64,000 nt of DNA, taken from positions 12,603,501 to 12,667,500 of the forward strand of contig JAYKKI010000066.1 of the NCBI GenBank assembly GCA_039881145.1. Reading direction: 5' to 3'. The position numbers and the translations under genes are program-made. Each line of letters starts with the position of its first letter. The first letter of the stretch is position 1. The notes below the pieces were generated by a model. That model was not told the DNA's origin. It saw only the letters and a list, made by a program, of their open reading frames with translations, and did no database searches. Positions 1 through 14,200 of the stretch are shown piece by piece. The DNA comes from Druceiella hillmani. Lineage: Eukaryota > Arthropoda > Insecta > Lepidoptera > Hepialidae.

Positions 1-3000
1 ATGAGTTTTAAAACGTTCTAATGGCACGCCGCGAGGTGCCACTTGACATAGCTTCACGTCTTCTCGGCTAACAGTAATTTACGTGTGATCAACTCTACCA
101 AGCATCTCAGGACGGCTCGCAATTTTCATGTGAAACATCTAATGGCACGTTTAAATGGTGAGTTAAAACGTTCTGATGGCACATAGCGACGGGCTATTTG
201 GCCAATTTTGCATCTTGACTGCTTTTTCCGATTTAATTATTTTAATTGATCCAACTTTTAATATATCCTCCTTTAATACATACAATACAATTATTAATTT
301 GTGGAAAGATATTAATATTTTAGCCTTATCACCTGTTGGCGACTCGATTGTTTGTTCAATATTATTGTTTTTCTGCTGAAATAACAAACTAATGGATTAT
401 TTTTCTAACTGAACATTATTTTACAATCTTTTAGCAAATGTTTCATAAACATAAAATATATAGCTGACATTTTTCAAGGCATGGTTCCACTCAAAGTTTC
501 TTATTGAGAAAGCCTATTCTATTTTAGTGCACTAATATTAACTCACTGCGCTTTCTCTTTTTCGTTTTAATTAGATGAAAATATTAACCACATTAAAATT
601 TGCATTATTATAGAAGAATGTGGTATAGTTAACATTATGCCCCGTTGTATTACTCACAATAGAATTAAAATTGAAATTATAACCAATCGATGTAAATATC
701 ATATTTTAACCATTTTTAGATTTATTTGAACCATTTGTATGTATGTTAAATCATGTAGTAATTTTTTTTCATTAAAAAATTAAAATAAATTTCATGAGTC
801 ATTATAATAGATTGTTAAATTATTAATAAAATGTTTAGTGTATAAATTCTCTTATTCCATTCGTGTGAAAAAGCAGCTGAATAGGGAAAGTGACGAGATG
901 TAACGTTTTTAGTTTATATGCCATAATTGTATCTATTTGTAATTACTATTATACGCATCAGGCATATTATAATTCGTCACAAACAGCATAACGTTATTAA
1001 ACAGATTTAAATAACAAATCCAACCCTGGTCTATGTGGAAACACAATGGTGTTATATGATTGTTTATTGACTCGCTAGAGAAAACATAAGTTGTCTTCAA
1101 TAGACTTTGTTATTAATTTCGTTGATGATTCACACAACAATATTTTTTGGTTATAACTTTTTTTATGTATTTTCTTCTATATGCTTTTGGTTTGTTTTCA
1201 TTCAGGAGTAAACTTTCTCCTTTATGTTCTTGTTTAAACATTGTATTGTTAGGTGATTGGGTACTTATAATTGCACTATCGGCTGAAGAGTCATACGAAT
1301 TTAGTCTTAGTTTTCTATCTGTTTATCTTTCAGATGTATAATTTTTCAAGACTTTGCCCTTCTAATGCTTAATCATTTTCTATTACAGTAAATTCTAAGG
1401 ATACATCTTCTGTTTAGCGTTTTGTACTTTTATGTAGTCTTAGATTTTAATTATTAGTTTAAATTATAATTGCTTCCATATTCCGTAAATATTTTTCGGC
1501 TGTATCGTGTTTTTGGAGAATTTTTTTGTACAACATTATGCGTCAGTGATATCAGTTTATCATTACCTGTCTTTTTAAATTCGTTATCGTTTAATGTAGT
1601 ATTTAATATTCACGTACATATACTTCTTGATGGTTTCTGAAATATTTAATCGCCAATTAAGCTTTATATATTTATCGTACGTCTCAATTTAATCCGTGCT
1701 TATTTTATTTTATTTCATTAAGGAATTTACTTATTTAGTATTACGATAAAGAAATAAAGTAACAATGTCGAATTCATGGTTTTGACACTGTGTCGTCCTG
1801 GTTGCGGGTGCGTCATTAGTCCACTGCGTTAGCAACCTATAGACAAGCACGTACAATGGCAGCAATTGTATTATTATAAAATGACAGCAATTGTATTATT
1901 ATAAATTGTATTATTAGTGCTATGTAAACCATATGGTGTAATGTTCTAAACAAGGCTTGGTGACTTTTACGCATTGTATTTTGTTTTGTGATACCTACTT
2001 TACAGACTTTTTTTTACAGATTAACTTTAACTCATGTTAAGCTCACTCACCTTACATAAAAGGCATGTAGTACCTAAAGATTTGTTATAGTATGTAGGTA
2101 GGTAACAACGTACGAATATGCAAAAGACATGAACTATAATAATAGTACGTAGATAAATAAATATTTACAGATATGTAAAAAATATGAAGCCAATATTAAG
2201 TTCTAGGTTGAAATATCTTCTATATATTCATATAAATATTTGTACAAAAGTAGTAGTATTTTCCAAATTTGTTTATGTTCAAAAATAATATTTCACTGCA
2301 AACGCTCCAACCTTCTTCGTTGGAGCTAAGTATCCGTATTTTTAATATCTGATATTTTTCAGTGCGTTCCTTAATCAACGGATATTTGAACTATTTGGTA
2401 AAACTATATTCATCCCTTACATTTTCTTCTTCACTATTTTACTCGGCACTCAGATTTAATTCGGCTTACGTATATTTTTTAGTAGAATGACAAAATATTT
2501 ATATTATTGTCGGTTATAAGGAAAAATGAAGAAATTTTTTTGTTCAATTTCTGTTTTCGAATTTCTATTTTTATTTCCTGGAAATAATATTCATTTGATT
2601 TCTATGTTACACATAACCTCTTATTAAAATCAGCAGCTATTTCGATTCAGCCTGATCCTGCAGGAAAGGATTTTATTGAGTATATTAAAAAATTCAATGA
2701 AACCCTGATCAAAAATATGTTCGTTATCGTTATTGTTTTATGTCGTTTATTTTAAAAATAAGTTTTATTTACTTAATGTTATAGTTGAACAATGTGTATA
2801 TATTTCCTTAGTTACTAATGTTAAAAAGTCTTTTTGTAAAAAAAAACAATTTATTTGAAGAGATTTGTAGGTTTTCAACTGAATTAATTTTATGGTTTAA
2901 GTATTTACCAATTAATAATGTACATAAAAAGTTAAGTGAACTTTTTAAAGCATTCTATTAATTCCTCGCCAATGTTCAGTTGTACAGTACTTCGTTATAT

Positions 3001-6000
3001 AGACTCCTAACAATGATTTTATTTTTCAATGACATTTGATTTTACTTATCGTGCATAATCTTTCAAAATTACATTCCATTTTTTGAAAAGCAAAATGTAT
3101 TTTTGTCCATGAAAATATCAAAACTTAAATAATGTTTTTACATATTTCATGCCTTGGCAGAAACTGGTTTCTATCATTCCGTGCATTTGCGCCGCCAATT
3201 AATACCATTATGTAATATTTTGCCATAAAATTTACAAGTAAAACTTCATAATTTCACGCATATTTTCCCTAACTCCATAGTAAATACTTTCCTCTAAAAT
3301 GTAATGAAGTAAAATAGAAGGCAGCTTAAAATTTCCCTTCGATTCCTCAAGATGAGAAGATCATAATCGATGAAATTTATAAAGCTGATTCCGTTCTACA
3401 GTCCTGGAAAAATTCACCTTTTATATCATGTCATTGTTATTCTTTATTATTGCAGATAAGCTTGGCGATTTGAATAGAATCATTGTCTTCCTATATACAT
3501 ATTTATGAACATTCAATATTCTATATTGAATGTTTCAATCCAATACTAATGTATTTAATTATTATAAATTGTTTGAATCCTTGGTTGAAAAATTAGAAGG
3601 GGAAAACATATCGCAGGTGATTTTGAAGCTTCATTTCACAAACGGAGCTTCGAAATGAAAAATGGTAAATAAAACTTCAGTAAGATCCATTTAATAGAAA
3701 CCCCCTCGTTACAACGCACGAAAGAAAATTACTCCCCCTTTACATTATAAAAATTTTCCTCTAAATTTTAAATCTTAATATCGCCTTGAGGTCTTTATAT
3801 GAAGCAGCCGTTTGCAAAATTTCACGCGCATGCGGCTAAAACTGTAAAAACAGCGAGGATTTCACATACAGTGACGGACGAACGAACGGAAAAGATGAAA
3901 CTATAAGGATTATGTTTTTGCCTTTGCCTATAGAATCCTAAAAAGTGGATAAGCAATATTCTGAAACCCAATCATTACGATGAAAAAGTTTTTTGTTTTT
4001 TTTTCAATTTCTTAGTTACTCAATGAAATTAAAATGTAAATAAATTCCTTGTTTAAAATAAAACGCTTTCAAAACGATCAAAAGTGCTATAAATGAACAT
4101 TACAATCGAATTTGTCAGTTTTAATCCAAACCATATATTTCAATAATAAAGTAATTGTACGGTAAACATAGAATTTGGGCCTTATACAAAACTAAAACGA
4201 CTTTTATTTATTCCGATCAACCAATTCGATTTTCGTGGCATAGCAAAGCAATGGACAATACCACACACTACCGACACTGTGACGTCACATGTTATCCGCC
4301 AATCAAAAATCGTCTACAGCGATAACACTCTTATCGAAATATTTAGAATTTTTTAAACGAAATCTCTAGTTTTTTAACTGCTACGAAGCGTAAATATAAG
4401 AAATAAAGACAATATTCGAAGACCTTCGTAAACTATTTGAATTACCTATTTCATGTACTATTTTATGGATACGTATAGTTTTGTATTAAATATTTAGTGT
4501 AAAAATTAATTTATCAACTTTTGACTGACCAAAGCCAATTAAATTTGAAACATCAATCATTTTTTTTAATGTCAATTTTTACGTTTCCTTAGTTGTTATG
4601 TTAATTTATGATTTAATTGATCCAAAACCCGAACTGTTATTTATTTCCATACTATATTGACTTTCGTGAAGTTACGTAAAGCTTTCATGCCAATAATAAG
4701 ATGATTTCGGAGCAATAAATTTGATAATCTGAATCTGATATTAGTTTTGTTAAGGGGTATACATATTGTTTAAAGCGGATGGTTGAGAAAATTCCAATAG
4801 CGCACTTATAAAGTCGGATGCAGGTGTTTGTTACATGTACTAAACATGTTACAAGTTAGTACTAACAATTATTTTTAATGTTAAAGTATTTTTTATCCCG
4901 ATAGCAATATACCGCAATATTAGTATTCTTACTTATACTGTGATTGAATGTAAAATGTTACTCTACCGCAATAAATAATTCTCACATTCTCTTATTCGCA
5001 TTAAAATTTATAAATAAATTATCGTTATTTTAAATATATTAATTCAAAACTTATATTAGGTAAAATGATCATCGTCTAGTAGGATATTGTTAATAAATAT
5101 GATATCAAATAAAAAAGATTATTCATTTTAGTTTTTGCCATTATTTATACGCATTTCTCACAGAACTAAGACTGTAAGATACTGTAAGATACCACCTATT
5201 TTGATTAAATTCTTTATTTTTTCTATTTTATAACATAATTTTTTTTTAAATTACCTTCCTAATTTTTAAACGAAAAAGTAGAAAAATAGTCAGGGAACAA
5301 AGCCTTATTTAAAAGTAATAGTGATACACTATTCACAAATAATATATAAATTATTTCAGAATTTCATGTATCTTTTGGTTATTTAGAGAATGCAATTTTA
5401 ATAAGGTCGTTGATTTTTTTGTATTTTATGAAAAAAAAATGTTTCAACATGGTTGGGATCACAAGTATGTATTATATTACACCTATAGTGAGTACTGACA
5501 TAAATATTAAAATATCGCCAGAAGCAATTGCAAGTATTGTATAAGAATTTTCTTCCATAAAAGATTTACTTTCTAAAAGTTCACATAGACACCAAAACGA
5601 TCGTTATTAGAACATGTGAAAACCTTGCTGCATGAGAAAGACACCTGTATAAGGTGAAAATCTCACACGTCAGGTATGATATATAAAAGTGGGTGCCATA
5701 ACGTTACTTCATTATTCTAACACATTATGGAACGAAAGTCTCAGAGTAAAAGATACATATTAAGTAAACATAATACTATTTGACAGGTTTACTTTACAGA
5801 AAAAAAATTGGGGCATGTGATGTGAAGATCACAATGCGTCCTGCTTGTTGCTTGTTTAATGCACAGATTCACTGAAGGAGACTTATGCAATACACATTTA
5901 TTTTATTTTTTCCATACTGTATTGATCCATTGTTCGCATTCAGAGCTGGTTTCACCCATTAATATTCTAGTAGATTTTTGTTCTTTAGATTATTCTCCAC

Positions 6001-6187
6001 TGATTCTGACATAAACATCTTTGCAATCCCGCCCACTGCAGCCTGTATCATATTGAAACAATGATACCAAGTGACACTCAGTCCTCGCTCGTAGCAGTCC
6101 TTTGTTATGCGGTCCGCAAATATTATATTAAATGACTCACTGAGTGTTATATCGCAAATATGGTTTATTGTGGTATATATAAGGCGG
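1..6187. other. Intergenic, no gene recognised
   Basis: AT-rich sequence without a convincing coding frame. Notes: a 23-25 nt motif with GTTCT(A/G)ATGGCAC occurs at 3-27 and 160-182; a short tandem GACAGCAATTGTATTATTAT at 1858-1905; a 12-bp CRE-like palindrome TGTGACGTCACA at 4278-4289. Confidence 0.6.
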
Positions 6188-6190
6188 TAT

Positions 6191-6224
<34 letters not shown>

Positions 6225-6225
6225 C
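6188..6225. repeat. (TA)n microsatellite
   Basis: TA repeat with one C interruption. Confidence 0.9.
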
Positions 6226-6810
6226 AGCTTCTTAAAACAATTGAGCGCAAATATCTCGAGACAGAAGCATTAGAAGAAATGACTTAGTTTCAACACATGC
6301 TTTATCTATTTAAAATATCTATCCAACGACGACCCACTAGAGGGGTGTAAAAAATTTTGATCCCTTTAATGTTATTAAATCGGAGGGGAAGGGCCAAAAA
6401 TTGTTTTTCTGATATAAAACATTTCCGATTTTGGTTTAACAATATGTTTCTTCGTACCAAATTTTGTCTCGGTAAGTACAAAAATGAGAGAATAATTGTA
6501 CTGAACGACGGACGGAAGACATAACAAAACTATAAGAGTTCCTTTCTCTAAAAATGATGGCTCTTTCCCGCCGAACTTGTAATATTAAATTTCTTAGCGA
6601 TGTGGCAATTACAGTCTTTTCCGAACAATTTATGGTTGTGCGAATATCTTTCCCTTGCTTTTGCAAATATCGCAATAGTGAGGGCCGCCAACCTGTTACG
6701 TAACCACAAATTTTGAATCAGTAACAAGTATGACATTTATTATATTGAATTATGATTATATAAACTGTCAAAAATTCAATGTCAACAATCTTTAATGATT
6801 GTTACAGGTT

Positions 6811-6812
<2 letters not shown>

Positions 6813-6889
<77 letters not shown>
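6813..6889. repeat. (TA)n microsatellite
   Basis: About 38 uninterrupted TA units, ending TGTATATATG. Confidence 0.95.
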
Positions 6890-7687
6890 GTAATATAATG
6901 AACCATTACATTTTTAAATTTTCATTAGTGTTTAAATGTCTTTTCATAAATGTTAAATCGTTTTTCCGCACGGTACCTCTAATATTTAGCATATTCTAAA
7001 TGATCAATTTTTTAAAAAGAATATAAAATAAAAAACTCGACTCCGTAATAAAAATTTATGAACGAGCTAAGACCTTAAAATGCTGAAAGCTGAGACCTTA
7101 AAGCGCGGTTAGCAAAAAATTCTGGATCCCTCATCTCTTGCTAAACGAGTAGTGATGACACGCATTGGAGACTTTCAGATATTTTTTAAGCAATAGCGCA
7201 AAGATTCACGTTATCCGAAGTTGCTTTTTATTGCTATTTATCATCTTCGTCATCTGTTATGTTGTTGTTGGCTTCAACCGAAATTCGTGTGCGAATCTTT
7301 AGGCTGTGAATACAAATTATCGCTATTTGGCCAATAAGAGCTAGTGAGTTCAAATTTTTTTCTTACCGTACCTTAGGGTCTCAGAATTTTGCTGTTTCAT
7401 AAAATTTTATTCACTTTTTACCAAACCGTAAACTTTTTTATTATTTCAAATAATTTTATATTTTTGTCTTAATGGATGTAATTTCTGTTAGACATTAAGT
7501 TTTGTAGGTGATTTGATTTTTTTTTCACAGAATTAGAATAGTATAGAGTAAATAGTATATTTACAAATAAGAGGTATTATCGCAATCGAAAAAAACAAAA
7601 CACATATCTTTAATAAAATATAATTATTAACAACGTTACAAATACGAAAAACATAGTACATAATCTTAATTTACAAACAGGCAAAAA

Positions 7688-7814
7688 AATTATATCACCT
7701 AGGGACTCTTTTATTTTTTCAAACCACTTAAAATGTTAAAGATATATCACCTATATATATCTTTAACATTTTAAGTGGTTTGAAAAAATAAAAGAGTCCC
7801 TAGGTGATATAATT
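7688..7814. repeat. Perfect palindrome, 60-bp arms, 7-nt loop
   Basis: Arms 7688-7747 and 7755-7814 are exact reverse complements by direct reading (for example CACCTAGGGACTC on the left and GAGTCCCTAGGTG on the right), with loop CACCTAT. It ends exactly where the mariner-like element begins. Confidence 0.93.
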
Positions 7815-9140
7815 TTCAGATCCAGTGGCAGATTTCAATGTTTGAAAAATTGTAAAAAAAACTACACCTCTAATACAAAGTAGGTTTATTTTAACTTTAT
7901 AACAACAAATGCGGATTTAATTTTTTAGAAACCACGTTTTCCAAATGGCGGCCATCGAGTCTGACATACTTTTCGAGTCTAGCACGCATGTTTTCCAAAA
8001 CGCGTTTGCAGAGCGACTGGGGTATCCTACTGACTTCGGCTCGAATATTTTCTTTAAGTTGTGTCACAGTGCTCGGATTTGTTTTGTAAACAACAGATTT
8101 TAAGTATCCCCATAAGAAAAAGTCACATGGGCTTAAATCGGATGGCCTAGGTGGCCACGGTACGGTACCGTTTCGGGATATGTTTTTTTCTGGAGATAAC
8201 TGCCGCACTGCATTCATGGACACATTAGCAGTGTGAGCTGTGGCTCCGTCCTACTGGAACCATGTGTTTTGGTTGAAGGATGGACTATTCTGTAGTTCTA
8301 CTCTGAAAAAATCATTCAAAATCTGGGCATATCTCTCCGAACTCACAGTTACAGTTTGGCCACGTTGATTTTCAAAGAAATAAGGCCCTATGATTGCAGA
8401 TGAAGACATGGCACACCAGACTGTTACTTTAGGCTTATGTAAAGGCTCTTGATGCATTTGTCTTGGGTTGTGGACATCCCAGTAAGTTAAAAAAGTTCTG
8501 CTTATTCACATATCCTCCAATGTGAAAGTGAGCTTCGTCACTAAAGAATATGTTGCCCATCCGGGTAGCAGTGCAAAATTTCAACAACATCACCTCCGCG
8601 TAAGTTTTTCTTAATTCAAAGTCAGAATCGTGTAAATCTTGAACAATTTGGATTTTAAATGGATGGAATTTGAGCTTTTTTTGCATTATTATCTGTAAAG
8701 TTGATTTCGGAATTCCCAATATCGATGAACGTGTACGCAGTGATAAACGGGGATTTTCAACGACAGAAACCATAACACGCTCGACAATTTCATCCGTGGC
8801 TACCAATGGTGTAGGTCCTGGCCTGGGCTTATTTAATGTTGATCCTGTTGCTCTGAACCTTACTACCCATGACTGAATTAGGTTGATCGATGGTCCATCA
8901 CGTAATCGACGAATACTGTAACGATTATTAAATCGACGGCATGCTACAGACAGCGAAAATCCACTCGAAATGTACGCCTCGACGGCAAAAGCGCGGTGTC
9001 TCCACTCCACTGTTCCATGGCTACTAAAACATCATCGCTTGCGCTTCTAACGACGCACCCCCCCCGTGCCTCTCTTATGTGTTGCATTCAAAAACTATGT
9101 TTGATCAAACTTTGAAATCTGCTACTGGACAGGGTTAGGT
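7815..9140 (-). mobile_element. Tc1/mariner element of DD41D type, about 1.3 kb, non-autonomous now
   Basis: A transposase remnant is flanked by inverted repeats: TCCAGTGGCAGATTTCAATG at 7821-7840 (repeat continues to 7845) against its inverse at 9105-9129, 23 of 25 positions matching. The second and third catalytic Asp are separated by 41 residues, the spacing described for rosa-type mariner-like elements. The exact ends and the TA target duplication cannot be fixed because the two flanks outside the 25-bp match differ. A 127-bp palindrome abuts its left end. Confidence 0.85.
7897..9010 (-). pseudogene. Broken mariner-like (DD41D) transposase
   Basis: The frame opens with MEWRHRAFAVEAYI at 9010 and has a helix-turn-helix-like N-terminal region. 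The first catalytic Asp is residue 158 (FFSDEAHFHIGGYV). The frame then shifts near 8487, within a T-run followed by AACTTACTGG, and continues as YWDVHNPRQMHQEPLH. A TAG at about 8249-8251 interrupts just before the second catalytic Asp (DGATAHTA). The last part carries WPPRPSDLSPCDFFLWGYLK with the third Asp and ends at 7897. Only these two lesions are visible, so inactivation is fairly recent. Confidence 0.87.
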
Positions 9141-11094
9141 ATAGTACTGGATTAGGTATGTACAGAAAAAAATCTGAAAAAATGGTTTTTGCGTTCATAT
9201 CGCATTATAAGGACTAAGAAATTTTTTTCACATTTTTCTTAAAGTAACTTTAGAGATAGACAATAAAAACCACCCGCACATCTCTGAATCTTTTGAAGAT
9301 CTTATGAAAAAAACAAATTACTAAAAGTTTACCCAAATTTTCTCGGAAAAGTGTAACGATGATTCTGAATGTCAGTTTTTGGAAAATTCCCGATATTTTT
9401 CTCTTTTGTATGTATCTCTATTTGATGAGTTGTGTGTGTTGGTTCGATTTAAATGACAACATTTATCCAGGGCAGAGCCTATCAATGAATAGTTCAGTTT
9501 TTAGATGCAGTTGGCTGACTATTAAATTCTTCTTCACGTCATTATTGAGGATTATTGCTACTGCCCTTGGCAGATGGAAAAAATCATTGAAATATTTTAC
9601 CATGATGCTCATAACATGAATATAAAAAAAATATCACTTTTGTTGAAATTTTGTAACGGTTTGATTATGATTTAAAGTTTAATTATAATAACGATGCTTT
9701 TCACTAGCGTATTCTAACAGTTTAATTTAAAAGTGGTATAAATTTATATAATTTGAAAATAATTTGAATTAATAACCATTATGTAAGAAATCATTAATAT
9801 ATTTATGTGTTTACCTACATTGAAAATTTTTCAAACTTATTTTAATTTACACAAAAATCTCTAAACTCCGTTTTTACCTTTCCAAATTCTAATCTTCATA
9901 AAAACTTTGTCATTGTGGTTACAGAAAAATCCAAGTACCACATGTATATGTGTGTCACACACATATATTTCATAGTTGAATTTTTCGTTGAGGTATTTTA
10001 ATTTCGATATAATGGCATGGCTAATAAATAACAAGCGTTTGAAAGAAAAATAAAATTATAACTGTATGTAAGTTTATTTCAAATATATTATTTTAATATA
10101 GTCATCTCCATCTATTGAATAAGGAATTGATAGAAAAATTAGTAAATAGACTCTCAGAGACGATCAATATTTTTTTTTAACTCAAAGGTGGACGGCACCA
10201 GGTGTGTTAAACAAGAAAGATGTGGAATCAATTCTCACCCTTGCTTTAATATTTTTTTCTAATCAAGTAATTCGTACAAAGTACGGATAAAAATTTTCAC
10301 GCAACAAGAAAACTTTATCGTGTTTTGGACATTTCTTTGGACAAGAAAACTTTATCGTTGATGGAGTTCATTCAACTTTCAAATTTTTAAATTACTGCAA
10401 TACATTGTTGTATTACTGGTTAGGTAGTAATTAATGTATTACTAGGAAGTATTTTCTAGTACTTTCAATAATTGAAAGTGCGGGATCTACTTCAATTAGT
10501 AATGTTAATTTATCCATTTTAGACTAATTGGTTGGCCAGGTGAAATATTTTTCAGACGACTTAGCGAAGATGAAAGATTTTAATGTCTTCGTTTATTATC
10601 ATAGGTATTAGCAATGAATTCGTATTTTCTGTATAATATTAATAAAAAAATACAATGAAATGTTTTATATTGAATTACAAATTCTAAGAATGACTTGGGA
10701 TAAATCAATTTCTTACTACAATCTTCTTACATTTGAAAGTATTGAAATTTGCTATGACAAAGCAATGTAAAATAATAAAATTTTATTTAATTTGCTGAAA
10801 AAATTACAACATTCATATCGTAAAATGATTATGTTACATCATCGCAAAATAAAATACACCATGTTTTATTTTAATAATTAGTGAATATAGTACAGATACG
10901 TTTGAGATTGCATTAAAATGTTAAGTAGTTGCTGAGGAAACATGTTAAAAAAACTATTAATTATTTATATTAAACGATTACAGCAAATTGACTCGCCTTA
11001 AATCTAAAAGCTCACAATAATAAGTTGAAGTTATCATATTTTCATAAACTATTTTACAATAGTAACACAATTTAATATGAAATACATAATTACC
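9141..11094. other. Region downstream of ppk-B, no gene recognised
   Basis: No clear coding frame. May hold the ppk-B 3' untranslated region or a further C-terminal exon if the internal GTAAGT in exon 10 is used. A short direct repeat AAGAAAACTTTATCGT occurs at about 10306 and 10341. Confidence 0.5.
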
Positions 11095-11222
11095 TTAAAG
11101 ATATTGACTTACTTTATGTCGCAGTTTTCTCAGATTGATACTTGATTTGCAGTGATATAATACTTCGAAAACCGTAAATATGGAGCAACCTGTGCACAGG
11201 CTGATGACTCCAGCATACGAGG
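11095..11222 (-). CDS. ppk-B exon 10: membrane helix 2 and short C-tail
   Basis: Residues 407-448 plus [22 protein letters not shown] carries the G-C-S filter. The predicted tail is only about 20 residues. An AAA|GTAAGT donor-like sequence sits five codons before the stop, so the transcript may splice on to a further exon towards lower coordinates. Confidence 0.82.
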
Positions 11223-14200
11223 CTAAAATAAATGAAGAAATCTTGATATTAAATTTTATGATAAAGTAAATAAATATTTTTAAATTGATAAGCACGTAAT
11301 TAGATAGCGGAATAGCGCAATTATTTAAGAAATGTGCAATTTTATTAACGGTCTCATCAAATTATTTATGGGTTAACAGGAATTTCAAATTTTTAATAAA
11401 TGATTTAATAATATTATTGGCTTTAGTAAATACATGTGTATAAGGTGTATTTAATATTTCCGAAAACAATTTAATTTGAATGGAATGAAAATCAACAAAC
11501 TGAATTGTATATATAAATACTATTCTGAAACATTGTAAATCAATAAAATCGAAATGGAATTCTACGTGAACTTTTTTAGTTATCGTCAAATTTTTAGTCT
11601 AACCAATTTTTATTATCACTTCATAATCTCCTGGGAACCTCGCTTAGAAAAAATAACTCTGATTGATGGTACATATAAGAATAAAATGGAAAGTAATATT
11701 TTTCCAAATTATTTTTAAAAAATCTATATGAAACATGCAGGAACGAATAACATAAAATTTAGGTACATATAGCAAAATAAACGAACCCAAGAGATCATTC
11801 CATCCGATAGCCAGGTTCAAAGTATATGAAACAGCAATAGGGCGACTGAAATATACCCGCACTATACTTGTGCCAGGCTCGACATTTCTTCTGAAAATAA
11901 AAGTACACAATTGCTTGTAAATTACACTCGTATTAGTAATTATTAAAATAAACGTAAACTAAAACTAGATGAAATATTTATAAGGAACTTAAACAAAAAG
12001 TAAAAATCTAGGAATAAAATTTAATGTAATTTTGCATAACTAAATGAAACTACGTGATGTAGTATTATTTCTACTTTATTTAAATTCTTTACCACGACTT
12101 AGATTTTATTCTATGACGTTTTCAGATGAGCCATTTGGGAAGATAGTCTCATTTAGTTGTGAGAAATTAAATTAAAATGAATTTCTACAAAATGAACGTA
12201 AAATATATTCAAGATTTAATGTGCCAATAATTTTAATTTTTCACAATATTTATTTTCGACTATCAACAAAAGAAGATGAGAGTGAAAAATCAAAATCAGC
12301 ACACGCAAGTGGAAAAAGATGAAACCAAATTCTATCGGTTACCATGGTTACAATGGTACCAAATGTATTTTAGGGGAAAATAGGATTAAAGTCAGATTCT
12401 TTGCAAGAATAACATATTATTGTTTAGTTTTAATGTTATAAATTGCTTCCTTTTATATCATAAAATAAATATAAAATTTTTTTTCTAACTTATCGTATGA
12501 TTCTAACGTTTCGATAATACGAATTATTACAGCAAAAATTAATTACTACATTCTTAGCGGAATTTCGACAAAACTTTTCAGTCAGTGTCAAGTCGACGCT
12601 TCCTCTCTTGTGTATCATATATGAGAGAGGGATCTCTCATATATAAATATCACTGACTCTAAATGTCTATAAGAGTATCAGCGTGTATCGTGTTTTAATC
12701 TTGGAAGCTATATTTGCATCAAAAACTCCAACTTTATAGAATTAATTAACTGACAAAATAATAAAAAACTTACCAAACTAAATGATGAATTAAATAACTT
12801 AAAAATGAAGACTTAAATATTGCTTTGTTCATTAAGATCGAAACGTCCACTTGCGGTGTTTAATGAACATGTATCCATATATGGGACTGGTTAGGATTAC
12901 CGAGCCGAGCTCAAACTCGAATAATTTATTCATCATCATTGTCTGTCACTATTTTCTAGCTTACAAAGATATTTGAAACGAGTTCAAACTCGGTCTCAAC
13001 TCAATTTGACGAGACTTACACACTTACAACAACTTGGAAATTTCTTCAAGGTATTCCCGGAGTGCAATATCAGTTTATGATTATATTCTTATGGAACCTA
13101 TCTGAAAAAAAGTTGTATCAAACAAAAAATTCATCATGAAAATTAGGCGATGTTTCGCTATGTTACGTTTAAGCGCCAATAACGCTAGGTTTACCTGAGT
13201 TAACTAAAGATTACCCAGGATTGCTGCGTAAATACTGAAATTTTATTGAAATAAATAAACATTTGAATTTTATCTACCTATATTTTCACTGTTTTCATTT
13301 TTTATTTTTTTTCGTTTAAATACTTATCAAATTTCAAGAATTTCCGGTTTACTGACTTTAAATTAATCATTAATCAACAATTCTGGTATAAAAATATACG
13401 CATCTAAATAGCAGTAAGTTATCCCATTTGCTTTGTTAGATATTATTCACTTTACACCAGTGACATTCATTAGACAACAAATTAAATTTCTTAGAGTTAG
13501 ATATCGTGCGATGATAAAATTTATCACTAACGAAGGAAAATCTCAACAAGTTCAAGTAGATAGATGCTATTTATAAGGACTCTTTGTTTTTCTCATAAAC
13601 GTTAAAAAATGTGCAAAACAATTTCGCGTGGGCAGAGAATCGATTAAAAACGAATCTTGCCCGGAACAATCATTCGACGCAATCACCAAGGAAAAAGGTA
13701 AATTTGTGAAAAATGACGTATCGGAAGACAGACGTTTAAAGACGATACAATAAACAGAAAGTTGTGATCTTTCGTAGACAAGAGTGTTGAGAATTTTATT
13801 TAGGATTGTATTTTCGGCTATTTATAAAGAGCGACTTGTGAAGTGTTCACTGAGTTTTTGTCCTTCTAAGAAGGTCAAAAACTCGGGAATAAAAAGGTTA
13901 TCAACTACTTGTTACACGTGATAAACTGTGTTTCTTCACCATGATCCTCTATTGAAATATAGAATTGGAAACTGTTACAAATTTCTAAGTTATTGCTAAT
14001 TACAGTTTATTCCTGATTGTAGACACCCAATCATTTTTAACAAATCTCTAAATAGAAGATGTTTCTACATTTAAATCTTGTGTTTTTTTATTGAGAAACA
14101 TCCAGAATATGGAGACGCCTAGACTGACTTTTATATAATATATAACATATAATAGAATATATAATAATTAGTCAGGACCGGATAATGGGCTCCGTAATTA

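Noticed and set aside
4278..4289. CRE-like palindrome TGTGACGTCACA
   Set aside because: A single 12-bp motif far from any gene model; likely chance.
6436..6736. Two overlapping minus-strand frames (79 and 62 codons)
   Set aside because: No motif recognised in either frame; slightly higher GC hints at an old repeat but gives no basis for a call.
8670..8876. 68-codon plus-strand frame
   Set aside because: It is antisense to the mariner-like transposase.
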